From NCBI GenBank assembly GCA_947367725.1, contig CANBFZ010000106.1, positions 1 through 6,647 of the forward strand: DNA of 6,647 bases, read 5' to 3'. A program made the position numbers and the translations under genes. Source of the stretch: an uncultured Eubacterium sp. Its GTDB lineage: Bacteria; Bacillota; Clostridia; Peptostreptococcales; Anaerovoracaceae. The notes under the pieces are model-generated. The model was not told where the DNA came from. It saw only the letters and a list, made by a program, of their open reading frames with translations, and ran no database searches. Positions 1 to 6,132 of this stretch are shown piece after piece. How positions within the stretch are numbered: the stretch's first letter is position 1; each line of letters opens with the position of its first letter.

Positions 1-1700
1 ATCGGTTCATTCAGTCCATGGCAAAGAAATATGGCTTGTATTTTTCAAGACCGGGCAACGGCATCTGCCATCAGGTGCATTTGGAACGGTTCGGCAAGCC
101 GGGCAAGACTTTAATCGGTTCTGACAGCCATACGCCGACTGGCGGCGGCATCGGTATGCTTGCCATGGGCGCAGGCGGTCTTGACGTAGCAGTTGCCATG
201 GGCGGCGGCGCGTATTATATCACCATGCCGAAGATGTACAAAGTGAATTTGACTGGTAAACTAAATCCCTTTGTGACAGCAAAGGATGTGAGCCTGGAAA
301 TCCTGCGGATTCTTTCTGTAAAGGGCGGCGTTGGCGCTATCATTGAATGGGGCGGTCCGGGGGCTCAAACCTTGTCTGTACCGGAAAGAGCGACCATCAC
401 CAATATGGGAACGGAACTTGGTGCAACGACGTCCATCTTCCCGTCAGACGAAGTGACTCGCGCATTTCTGGCAGCAGAGGGCAGAGAAGCAGATTATGTA
501 CCCCTTGCCAGTGATGCAGATGCGGTATATGATCGTGTGATCGATATCAATCTGTCTACCCTGCAGCCGATGATTGCCTGTCCGCACAGCCCAGATAACG
601 TGGTGCCGGTACATATGCTGAAAGGCACAAAAGTAGATCAGGTTTGCATTGGCTCCTGCACCAACTCGTCTCTTCACGATATGCTGAAAGTAGCGGCGCT
701 GCTGAAAGGAAAGACTATTCAGCCGGAAGTGAGTCTGTCTATTTCACCAGGTTCAAAGCAGGTTCTGTCTATGCTGGCAGATTGCGGCGCCCTGTCTGAT
801 ATCTTGGCGAGCGGTGCCAGAGTCTTGGAATGTGCTTGCGGACCATGCATCGGCATGGGATTCTCTCCGAATTCCGGTGGGGTATCTCTGCGTACCTTTA
901 ATAGAAACTTTGAAGGACGTTCTGGTACAGCAGACGGTAAGGTATATCTGGTTTCACCGGAGACAGCAGTAGCTGCGGCTTTGACCGGTGAGATTACTGA
1001 TCCGATGCTGCTTGGAGAAATGCCGGAAGTGATCATGCCGGAAGCATTTAAGATTGATGACAGCGCAATCATAGCGCCGGCATCTTTGGAGGAAGCAAAG
1101 GAACTGCCGATTCTGCGTGGTCCGAATATCAAGGCTTTTCCTGACAGCCGGCCGCAGGAGGACGTGTTAACAGCACCGCTGGTGTTGAAAGTGGGAGACA
1201 ATATTACCACAGACCACATCATGCCTGCCGGTTCTAAAATTCTGCCGTATCGTTCCAACATTCCGCATCTTTCCCAGTATTGCTTTGGGGTATGTGATGA
1301 GACGTTCCCAGAACGTGCCAAAGCGGTAGGAGAGAGTATCATCGTAGGCGGAAACAATTATGGGCAGGGTTCTTCTAGAGAACACGCCGCCCTTGTGCCG
1401 CTTTACCTGGGGGTGCGTGCTGTCATTACTAAGAGTTTTGCCCGGATTCACGTGGCGAATCTGATCAATGCAGGGATCATGCCGCTGACCTTTAAAAATC
1501 CGGCGGATTATGATAAAGTAAGCCAGGGCGACCAGCTTCGCTTATCGGATATTTATGCCGGTATGGAGTGTGGTGCGATGACGCTGACCAATGAGACAAC
1601 AGGGGAAGAAATTTCGCTGGTATGCAGCTTTACAAAGAGACAGAAAGAAATTTTGAAGGCGGGCAGCCTTTTGAAATATGTAGCAAAAGAGGGAAACTAA
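1..1700 (+). CDS. acn: Aconitate hydratase, 5'-truncated by the window edge
   Basis: This enzyme interconverts citrate and isocitrate through cis-aconitate in the cytoplasm, using a [4Fe-4S] cluster. The frame is open from base 3, so the ATG at 18 is internal. The reading before it (RFIQS) continues the family sequence, and roughly 75-80 N-terminal residues lie outside. Numbering from that ATG, the cluster ligands are C214 in GSCTNS and C274/C277 in CGPC. By analogy with mitochondrial aconitase, H18, the D36-S37-H38 triad, R296, R301 and R412 are active-site residues. The swivel domain follows (GDNITTDH near 393, then QGSSREHAAL), with S452 as the likely catalytic base. Both the cluster domain and the swivel domain are in one chain, which argues against split LeuC/LeuD isomerases. 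The compact length fits the bacterial (Aquifex-type) aconitases. No frameshift or missing key residue is seen. It is directly followed by isocitrate dehydrogenase, which supports a citrate rather than isopropylmalate role. Confidence 0.95.
   Translation, partial: RFIQSMAKKYGLYFSRPGNGICHQVHLERFGKPGKTLIGSDSHTPTGGGIGMLAMGAGGLDVAVAMGGGAYYITMPKMYKVNLTGKLNPFVTAKDVSLEILRILSVKGGVGAIIEWGGPGAQTLSVPERATITNMGTELGATTSIFPSDEVTRAFLAAEGREADYVPLASDADAVYDRVIDINLSTLQPMIACPHSPDNVVPVHMLKGTKVDQVCIGSCTNSSLHDMLKVAALLKGKTIQPEVSLSISPGSKQVLSMLADCGALSDILASGARVLECACGPCIGMGFSPNSGGVSLRTFNRNFEGRSGTADGKVYLVSPETAVAAALTGEITDPMLLGEMPEVIMPEAFKIDDSAIIAPASLEEAKELPILRGPNIKAFPDSRPQEDVLTAPLVLKVGDNITTDHIMPAGSKILPYRSNIPHLSQYCFGVCDETFPERAKAVGESIIVGGNNYGQGSSREHAALVPLYLGVRAVITKSFARIHVANLINAGIMPLTFKNPADYDKVSQGDQLRLSDIYAGMECGAMTLTNETTGEEISLVCSFTKRQKEILKAGSLLKYVAKEGN
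1688..1693 (+). promoter_or_regulatory. Ribosome binding site of the isocitrate dehydrogenase gene
   Basis: AGAGGG lies inside the last codons of the aconitase gene, 8 bases before the ATG at 1702. The alternative in-frame ATG at 1819 has no comparable site. This decides the start at 1702 and keeps the 40-residue N-terminal extension. The position also suggests translational coupling to aconitase. Confidence 0.7.
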
Positions 1701-1701
1701 G

Positions 1702-2847
1702 ATGTGTGACAATACTTATATAGAAAAAGCCTGCGCGCAGTTTCGGACGCTGCTTTTAGAACAGCTGGAAAGGACCGCACGCATGGAGGCAGGCGGCGCG
1801 CCGAAAGATTTTACCACCATGGAGAAGATTACCATCGGCATGGTGGGCGGCGACGGCATCGGTCCGATTATTATGGAACAGGCAGAAAGGCTGCTGCGCA
1901 AAGTCATGGAAGAGGAGATTTCCACAGGCAGAATCGTTTTGAAAAAGATCGAAGGGCTTACGATTGAAAATAGATTGGCGCTGGGTAAGGCTGTACCTGA
2001 TGATGTGCTTGCCCAGATTAAATCCTGTGACGTTCTGCTCAAAGGGCCGACAACAACGCCAAAGGGTGGTACGCTGGAAAGTGCCAATGTGACGCTGCGT
2101 CGGGAACTGGATTTATACGCCAACGTGCGACCGGTGCAGGTGCCGGAGGAAGGCATTGACTGGATTTTCTACAGAGAAAATACGGAAGGCGAATATGTCC
2201 TTGGCAGCCGCGGCGTGGAAGTGCCTGGTAAACTTTCCATGGATTTTAAGGTGACAACGGAGCTGGGAACCCGCAGAATTGCAAAGGCTGCATTTGATTA
2301 TGCCAAAGCCAACGGCAAAAAGAGCGTATCGATTGTCACCAAAGCCAATATCATGAAAAAAACCGACGGCAACTTTACGAGAATTTGCCACGAAGTGGCG
2401 GCTGATTATCCTGGCATCGAAGCCGATGACTGGTATATCGATATTATGACGGCAAATTTAGTCAATAAGGAAATCAGAAACCAGTTTCAGGTTTTTGTAC
2501 TGCCCAATCTGTACGGCGATATTATCACCGATGAAGCCGCTGAAATTCAGGGGGGCGTTGGCACTGCAGGCAGCGCCAACATGGGTGACCAGTATGCTAT
2601 GTTTGAAGCCATTCACGGCAGCGCGCCCCGTATGATAGAAGAGGGGCTTGCTGATTATGCCAATCCGTCCAGTATTTTTAAAGCAACAGAAATGCTGATC
2701 CGTCATATCGGTTTTACTGAAAAGGCAGACCGGCTGGCCGCTGTTTTAGAAGACTGCAATGAAAAAGAAAAACAAGTAGTTGTAACAGGCACGGCTTCCG
2801 GCGCAACTTGCAGAGAATTTGCAGATTACGTCATGCGCAAACTGTAA
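1702..2847 (+). CDS. icd: Isocitrate dehydrogenase (isocitrate/isopropylmalate dehydrogenase family)
   Basis: This predicted cytoplasmic enzyme oxidatively decarboxylates isocitrate to 2-oxoglutarate. The 381-residue protein has the beta-decarboxylating dehydrogenase fold: GGDGIGP at 49-55, the substrate loop S127-x-N129-x3-R133 and R143, RENTEGEY with Y165, K214 in TKANIMKK, and metal ligands D247, D273 and D277 in NLYGDIITDEAAE. S127/N129/R133 match the S-x-N-x3-R arrangement of E. coli Icd (S113/N115/R119), which favours isocitrate over isopropylmalate. After HGSAP the cofactor loop has R310-M311, not the Asp-Ile typical of NAD enzymes nor the Lys-Tyr of E. coli NADP enzyme, so coenzyme preference is not settled. 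About 40 residues precede the core and are charged and probably helical. The gene starts one base after the aconitase stop and ends before a hairpin terminator, so the two are an operon. Family is certain; substrate is well supported by context. Confidence 0.9.
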   Translation: MCDNTYIEKACAQFRTLLLEQLERTARMEAGGAPKDFTTMEKITIGMVGGDGIGPIIMEQAERLLRKVMEEEISTGRIVLKKIEGLTIENRLALGKAVPDDVLAQIKSCDVLLKGPTTTPKGGTLESANVTLRRELDLYANVRPVQVPEEGIDWIFYRENTEGEYVLGSRGVEVPGKLSMDFKVTTELGTRRIAKAAFDYAKANGKKSVSIVTKANIMKKTDGNFTRICHEVAADYPGIEADDWYIDIMTANLVNKEIRNQFQVFVLPNLYGDIITDEAAEIQGGVGTAGSANMGDQYAMFEAIHGSAPRMIEEGLADYANPSSIFKATEMLIRHIGFTEKADRLAAVLEDCNEKEKQVVVTGTASGATCREFADYVMRKL

Positions 2848-2882
2848 AATAGTAATAAGAAATAAAAAGCTTAAGCAACATA

Positions 2883-2917
2883 AAAAGACCAGAACGGCGG
2901 TGCCGGACTGGTCTTTT
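2883..2917. terminator. Bidirectional Rho-independent terminator between convergent genes
   Basis: A perfect 10-bp stem pairs 2883-2892 (AAAAGACCAG) with 2908-2917 (CTGGTCTTTT). Inside it a 2x2 internal loop is followed by a 4-bp CGGC/GCCG stem (2895-2898 with 2902-2905) and a 3-base loop. Read rightward the stem ends in TTTT followed by T/A-rich sequence. Read leftward the arm ends in a run of five T. It lies 35 bases past the isocitrate dehydrogenase stop and 4 bases past the lysozyme stop, so it can serve both transcripts. Confidence 0.88.
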
Positions 2918-2921
2918 GTAA

Positions 2922-5135
2922 TTATTTGTAAATTCTGTTTGCCTGATTGGACCACTGCGTATAGTATTTCTTTCCATCGATGGTACGTACGCCTCGAATC
3001 TTGTAATAGTATCGAGTGCCCTTATTCAGACTTTTAGTATTTTTGTAAGTTCTTTTATTGCCGTCTGCGGTTTGATAGAACGGAGTGCTGGTATAACTAT
3101 TGGATTTGGTGCTTCTGTAGATCTCAAAGAAATCCATCTTGTAGCCATAGGATTTTTTCCATTTGATACGAATAAATCCATCACCGCGCTCTGAACTAGC
3201 TTCCAGTGTAGTATTTTTTACGCCGTCTATGATCGCCTGATTTGGATTCACTGGCGTTTCGGTTTCTTTATAAGTACGAGTAGCCTCATTAGACCACTGG
3301 GTGTAGTACTTTTTGCCATCAATGACTCGAACCCCCCGTATTCTATAATAATACCGTGTATTTGGTGTCAGATCACTGGTATTTTTAAAGGTGCGCTTGG
3401 TTCCGTCTGTTGTCGTATAGAGTGGTTTGCTATCGTAGCTGCCGGACTTGGTGCTTTTGAAAATCTCAAAGTAATCCATTTTATATCCATAGGATTTTTC
3501 CCAGCTGAGAGACATATAGCCTTCTTTCAAAGAACTGCTTACCTGAATGCTGGTTTTTTCTACACCTTCTATTAGTTTTTTTGTTTCCTCTGATGGTTCC
3601 GGTGTCGGTTCTGCAGCGGTTACCTTGATATTAACCAGTTTGGTGCCAGATTTATAGTTCTTTGTTTCTGCGCTGGTGACAGTGATTACAGCAGTACCAA
3701 TGCCGCCTTTTAGAGAAACCTTACCACTGCTGCTGACCGTTGCAATGGAAGTGTCGCTGGACTTATAGGTCAGCTTGCCGCCACTGTCGCACTTGGTGTT
3801 CAGGGTGAAATCAGCACGATCCGGTGTACGGGAGTATGTGGTGTAGCCGGTAAATTTCGGTGTCGCTTTATTAATTTTGAATGTTTTGGTCATAGAACCG
3901 TGGTAGTTTCGCTTGCCGGTTACTTTGACGGTGGCTGTTCCTGCATTGGTGTTATTGGAGTAGGAAACAGAATAGTCCACATTCTTTTTTAATGTTGTGT
4001 TGGTGAATTGTACTTTGACGGTTGGTTTCTTTGCACTGCCATTGTAGGTATAATCGGAGATCGTGCCGATGGTACCGCCGTCTGCAATATCCGTGGTTTT
4101 AATGGTAAATGGAACTAGTTTCACGTTGGAATATTTGCCGATGCCCTCGATTCTGGCGTAGGCGGTGCCTGCTAGTACGTTTTTAATATAATTAACCTTA
4201 TAATCAACGCCTTTTGTCAAATTAGTGCCGTTATAGGATACTGTGACTGTCGGGCATTTTTTATATTTTGTATACTCGTAAGAAGTCTTACTGAGTGACA
4301 CAGTGGCATTTTTGATTGATTTGGTGCCAGATGTTGTCTTTTCTGCACTGTTGTCATAGTACCAGAAGTTGCAGTCGACTCTGCCGCTGATACCGGTAAT
4401 ACTGCCGTCTGATGTATATTGCCAGAATTCATAAGGTCGTTCATAGCTGTTGTCGCTGGAATATTGTGCCAGCCAAACTTTGAATTTACTGTCAATTAGA
4501 CGCATGTTGATCTTGTTGCCTTTTGGATTCAAATACGGCGATGTAATGGAACGATAAGAGTAGAACAGAGACGTATAGTCGGAGTTCTTTTCTATGTAAT
4601 TCATAAATGCCAGGGAATTTGATGCCGCTTTATCTTTGCGGCTAGAAGACGACCAGCCATTATACGCACTGGTGAGTCTGCTGTCTGATGGCATTTCGAA
4701 GTCATAGGCGACTGGTAAATCCAGTTCTCTGTCATCTAGAATATCCAGGACAAATTTGGCTTCTTTCTGCGCTTCGGCAATGGTAGTTGCGGTAGAGTAG
4801 TAGTAGACACCTACCATGATATCGTTGGCTCTGGCTTTCTTGTAATTCTCCTCGAAGAACGAGTCCATATTCGTTCTGTGCGGAGATGCCAGGTAAGAGT
4901 ATCCGACTCGAATGTAAGCAAAATCAATCCCTTGTCTTTTTACTTTCGCCCAGTCAATCTCACTTTGATATACGGATACGTCAATCCCATCAATGACAAT
5001 GGTGTCTTTGAACTGGGATGGATGGGTATAGCCTCCAGAATCTACCACAGCATTGCTGGCAAAGGCCAAACTGCACGTGGCAAAGAGAGCCCCAATGGAT
5101 AGAAGGGAGGCTAATAGCAATTTTTTCATATTCAT
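2922..5135 (-). CDS. Secreted GH25 muramidase (lysozyme) with C-terminal repeat modules
   Basis: This 737-residue protein probably hydrolyses the MurNAc-GlcNAc beta-1,4 bond of peptidoglycan outside the cell. Residues 1-26 are a signal peptide: Lys-Lys, a hydrophobic core, and an AFA site with cleavage likely after A26. The GH25 domain spans about 46-265. It shows D52 in GIDVSVYQ, the catalytic D145-x-E147 pair in VAYDFEMP, an FWQYTSDG strand and a closing D254 in GRVDCNFW. After it come two related 76-residue modules (about 272-346 and 347-424), a Big_2-like module (about 425-507, with YKSSDTSIATVSSSGKV), a Pro/Glu/Thr linker (508-520) and two FnIII-like modules to the C-terminus. I see no LPxTG, SH3b, LysM or choline-binding repeat, so wall attachment, if any, must come from these modules. 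The gene is monocistronic, with its own promoter and terminator. Roles in wall turnover, daughter-cell separation or attack on other bacteria all remain possible. Confidence 0.93.
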   Translation of the reverse strand: MNMKKLLLASLLSIGALFATCSLAFASNAVVDSGGYTHPSQFKDTIVIDGIDVSVYQSEIDWAKVKRQGIDFAYIRVGYSYLASPHRTNMDSFFEENYKKARANDIMVGVYYYSTATTIAEAQKEAKFVLDILDDRELDLPVAYDFEMPSDSRLTSAYNGWSSSSRKDKAASNSLAFMNYIEKNSDYTSLFYSYRSITSPYLNPKGNKINMRLIDSKFKVWLAQYSSDNSYERPYEFWQYTSDGSITGISGRVDCNFWYYDNSAEKTTSGTKSIKNATVSLSKTSYEYTKYKKCPTVTVSYNGTNLTKGVDYKVNYIKNVLAGTAYARIEGIGKYSNVKLVPFTIKTTDIADGGTIGTISDYTYNGSAKKPTVKVQFTNTTLKKNVDYSVSYSNNTNAGTATVKVTGKRNYHGSMTKTFKINKATPKFTGYTTYSRTPDRADFTLNTKCDSGGKLTYKSSDTSIATVSSSGKVSLKGGIGTAVITVTSAETKNYKSGTKLVNIKVTAAEPTPEPSEETKKLIEGVEKTSIQVSSSLKEGYMSLSWEKSYGYKMDYFEIFKSTKSGSYDSKPLYTTTDGTKRTFKNTSDLTPNTRYYYRIRGVRVIDGKKYYTQWSNEATRTYKETETPVNPNQAIIDGVKNTTLEASSERGDGFIRIKWKKSYGYKMDFFEIYRSTKSNSYTSTPFYQTADGNKRTYKNTKSLNKGTRYYYKIRGVRTIDGKKYYTQWSNQANRIYK
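2925..3575 (-). repeat. Two tandem FnIII-like modules at the lysozyme C-terminus
   Basis: The two copies cover residues 521-623 and 635-737 and have a period of 114 residues (342 bases). By eye they share about 60% identity over 102 aligned positions. Identical blocks include SYGYKMD, STKS, TRYYY, and the 11-residue DGKKYYTQWSN. A short Thr/Pro/Asn linker separates them. The end TRYYYxIRGVR...YTQWSN resembles the last strands of fibronectin type III domains. Divergence is spread over the whole copy, so this looks like an established domain duplication. Confidence 0.85.
3864..4322 (-). repeat. Two tandem 76-residue extracellular modules in the lysozyme
   Basis: Residues 272-346 and 347-424 align with a 76-residue offset, for example P295 with P371 and D311 with D387. 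Both share a Y-x-Y, K-x-PTV-x-V, L-x-K-x-VDY, AGTA pattern and end in a G-K-Y/NY strand followed by FTI/FKI. Such modules are common in tandem in secreted clostridial proteins and are probably beta-sandwich spacers or binding units. The two copies are much more diverged than the C-terminal pair. Confidence 0.75.
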
Positions 5136-5140
5136 TTCAT

Positions 5141-5147
5141 CTCTCCT
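5141..5147 (-). promoter_or_regulatory. Ribosome binding site of the lysozyme gene
   Basis: Read on the minus strand this is AGGAGAG, with the AGGAG core 7 bases before the ATG at 5135. That spacing favours the MNMKK start over the second in-frame ATG at 5129, which would be 13 bases away. The ATG at 5140 is out of frame and is followed by a stop after one codon. Confidence 0.85.
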
Positions 5148-5174
5148 AAAATTATAATTTTACTATGCCAATCC

Positions 5175-5203
5175 ATTTTAACAAATTTGTCCGAATTTGT
5201 CGA
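5175..5203 (-). promoter_or_regulatory. Sigma-A-type promoter of the lysozyme gene
   Basis: On the minus strand the -35 box is TCGACA (5203-5198), the spacer is 17 bases, and the -10 box is TAAAAT (5180-5175). Each hexamer matches the consensus at 5 of 6 positions. Transcription would start near 5168 and leave a leader of about 30 bases that includes the ribosome binding site. A weaker alternative is TTGTTA (5184-5179), 16 bases, TAAAAT (5162-5157), but it would start almost on the ribosome binding site. Confidence 0.65.
5181..5201. repeat. Palindrome and direct repeat inside the lysozyme promoter spacer
   Basis: ACAAATTTGT at 5181-5190 is a perfect 10-bp palindrome. The 8-base word AATTTGTC occurs at 5184-5191 and again at 5194-5201, exactly 10 bases apart, or one helical turn. 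The block fills the spacer between the -35 and -10 boxes and runs into the -35 box. The position suits a repressor operator, but no regulator is visible in the window and short A/T-rich palindromes also arise by chance. Confidence 0.4.
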
Positions 5204-5233
5204 CTCCATGATAGGAATTTTCACATAGAATTC

Positions 5234-5262
5234 TTGAAAACTTCATGAAAAAGGTTTATTAT
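5234..5262 (+). promoter_or_regulatory. Sigma-A-type promoter of the DUF5685-like gene
   Basis: TTGAAA (5234-5239), a 17-base spacer and TATTAT (5257-5262) match the consensus at 5 of 6 positions in each hexamer. Transcription would start about 5268-5272, at or just before the ATG at 5272. The ATG at 5245 lies within the spacer and would not be on this mRNA. The -35 box is 30 bases from the -35 box of the divergent lysozyme promoter. Confidence 0.65.
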
Positions 5263-5271
5263 CAAAGTATT

Positions 5272-6132
5272 ATGTTAGGCTACGTTACCATAGAAAAAAA
5301 TGAACTGAAAGTACGGGAATATACGCTGTATCAGGGCTATTACTGCGGTATCTGCAAATCCATTGCAGGGAGGATCGGACAGCTTCCCAGATTTGGTCTC
5401 AGCTACGATGCGGTGTTTCTTGCGCTGGTGCTGGCAGGGCTTTTGCCGGACAGTGATCTTTGTGCATCGGAGCACTGCATGGTGCATCCCATGTCGAAAA
5501 AACCTGTGGTCAGAGGAAGTACGGCAGTAGATTATGCAGCGGACGTTATGGTGATTTTAGCGTATCACAAATTTCTTGATGATTGGCATGATGAACGAAG
5601 CGCTGCTGGTTTTGCAGGAAAGCTGGCGTTTGGCAGGGCGTATCGCAAACTTAGGAAACAGTATCCTAATGTTTGCATGCATGTTGAAGCAGCGCTTTCA
5701 AAATTGTCAGCACTAGAGGCAGAACAATCCGGCTCCATAGACCGCACCAGCGAAGCGTTTTCCGATTTGATGGAGAGCCTGTTTACTGGCTTTGCAGAGA
5801 AATATCGTGATGCTGTCAGTCCTGTGCAGGAAAGAGTGCTCAGCCAGCTGGGGCGTGCGCTGGGTCGATGGATCTATATGATCGATGCACTGGACGATTT
5901 TGCAAAGGATGAGAAGTGCGGCAGCTATAATCCGCTGCTTTATCGAAAAAATTATCTTGCAGGCATGGAAATTTTGCTTTATCATAGTCTTGCAGAGATT
6001 GAAAAGGCATATGATCTTCTGGACTTTGCAAAGAATCGGGAAATCATAGAGAATATTATTTTTTTGGGACTGCGGCTGCAGACAGACCGGGTCCTAGCAG
6101 AAAGGATTAATGTAGATGCGCAATCCATATGA
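5272..6132 (+). CDS. DUF5685-like protein of unknown function with two Asp-rich motifs
   Basis: I recognise the family from the N-terminus [16 protein letters not shown] and the YYCGIC motif, but its function is not known to me. Numbering from the possible upstream ATG at 5245 (295 residues), Cys/His positions are C34, C37, C73, C78 and H81, a possible metal site. The rest appears mostly helical. D112-D113-x2-D116 lies in a helix ([12 protein letters not shown]), and D214-x2-D217-D218-x3-D222 is followed by CGSYNP. There is no signal peptide, and no convincing membrane helix beyond a hydrophobic stretch near 56-67. I chose 5272 (286 residues) because family members begin about there, the promoter -10 box lies between the two ATGs, and neither ATG has a Shine-Dalgarno site. 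The end overlaps the J-domain gene by 17 bases, so the two are co-expressed. The isoprenoid-synthase-like reading of the Asp motifs is inference. Confidence 0.85.
   Translation: MLGYVTIEKNELKVREYTLYQGYYCGICKSIAGRIGQLPRFGLSYDAVFLALVLAGLLPDSDLCASEHCMVHPMSKKPVVRGSTAVDYAADVMVILAYHKFLDDWHDERSAAGFAGKLAFGRAYRKLRKQYPNVCMHVEAALSKLSALEAEQSGSIDRTSEAFSDLMESLFTGFAEKYRDAVSPVQERVLSQLGRALGRWIYMIDALDDFAKDEKCGSYNPLLYRKNYLAGMEILLYHSLAEIEKAYDLLDFAKNREIIENIIFLGLRLQTDRVLAERINVDAQSI
6101..6106 (+). promoter_or_regulatory. Ribosome binding site of the J-domain gene
   Basis: AAAGGA lies within the end of the DUF5685-like gene, 9 bases before the ATG at 6116. It fixes that start and implies translation of the J-domain gene from the shared mRNA. 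An ATG at 6110 is immediately followed by TAG and is too close to be used. Confidence 0.75.

Noticed and set aside
719..1357. Long minus-strand open frame (212 codons) opposite the aconitase gene
   Set aside because: It lies entirely within a well-conserved aconitase gene. Its translation shows no domain, signal or low-complexity pattern of its own, and it is the complement of conserved codons.
1702..2847. 3-isopropylmalate dehydrogenase (leucine synthesis) as the product
   Set aside because: The S-x-N-x3-R substrate loop and the directly preceding aconitase favour isocitrate. No other leu gene is present in the window.
5067..5085. Possible lipobox (L-F-A-T-C) in the lysozyme signal peptide
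   Set aside because: Thr precedes the Cys where Ala, Gly or Ser is expected and Phe stands at -3. The AFA site five residues later fits ordinary signal peptidase I better.
5132..5140. Two-codon open frame ATG-AAA-TGA overlapping the lysozyme start on the minus strand
   Set aside because: It begins too close to the Shine-Dalgarno sequence to be initiated well. It looks like a chance product of A-rich sequence around the real ATG.
5151..5156. Perfect TATAAT on the minus strand just before the lysozyme ribosome binding site
   Set aside because: No acceptable -35 box lies 16-18 bases upstream of it, and transcription from it would begin at or inside the ribosome binding site.
6110..6115. Start-stop pair ATG-TAG directly before the J-domain ATG
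   Set aside because: It is only 3 bases from the ribosome binding site, while the ATG at 6116 has ideal spacing and opens the conserved frame.
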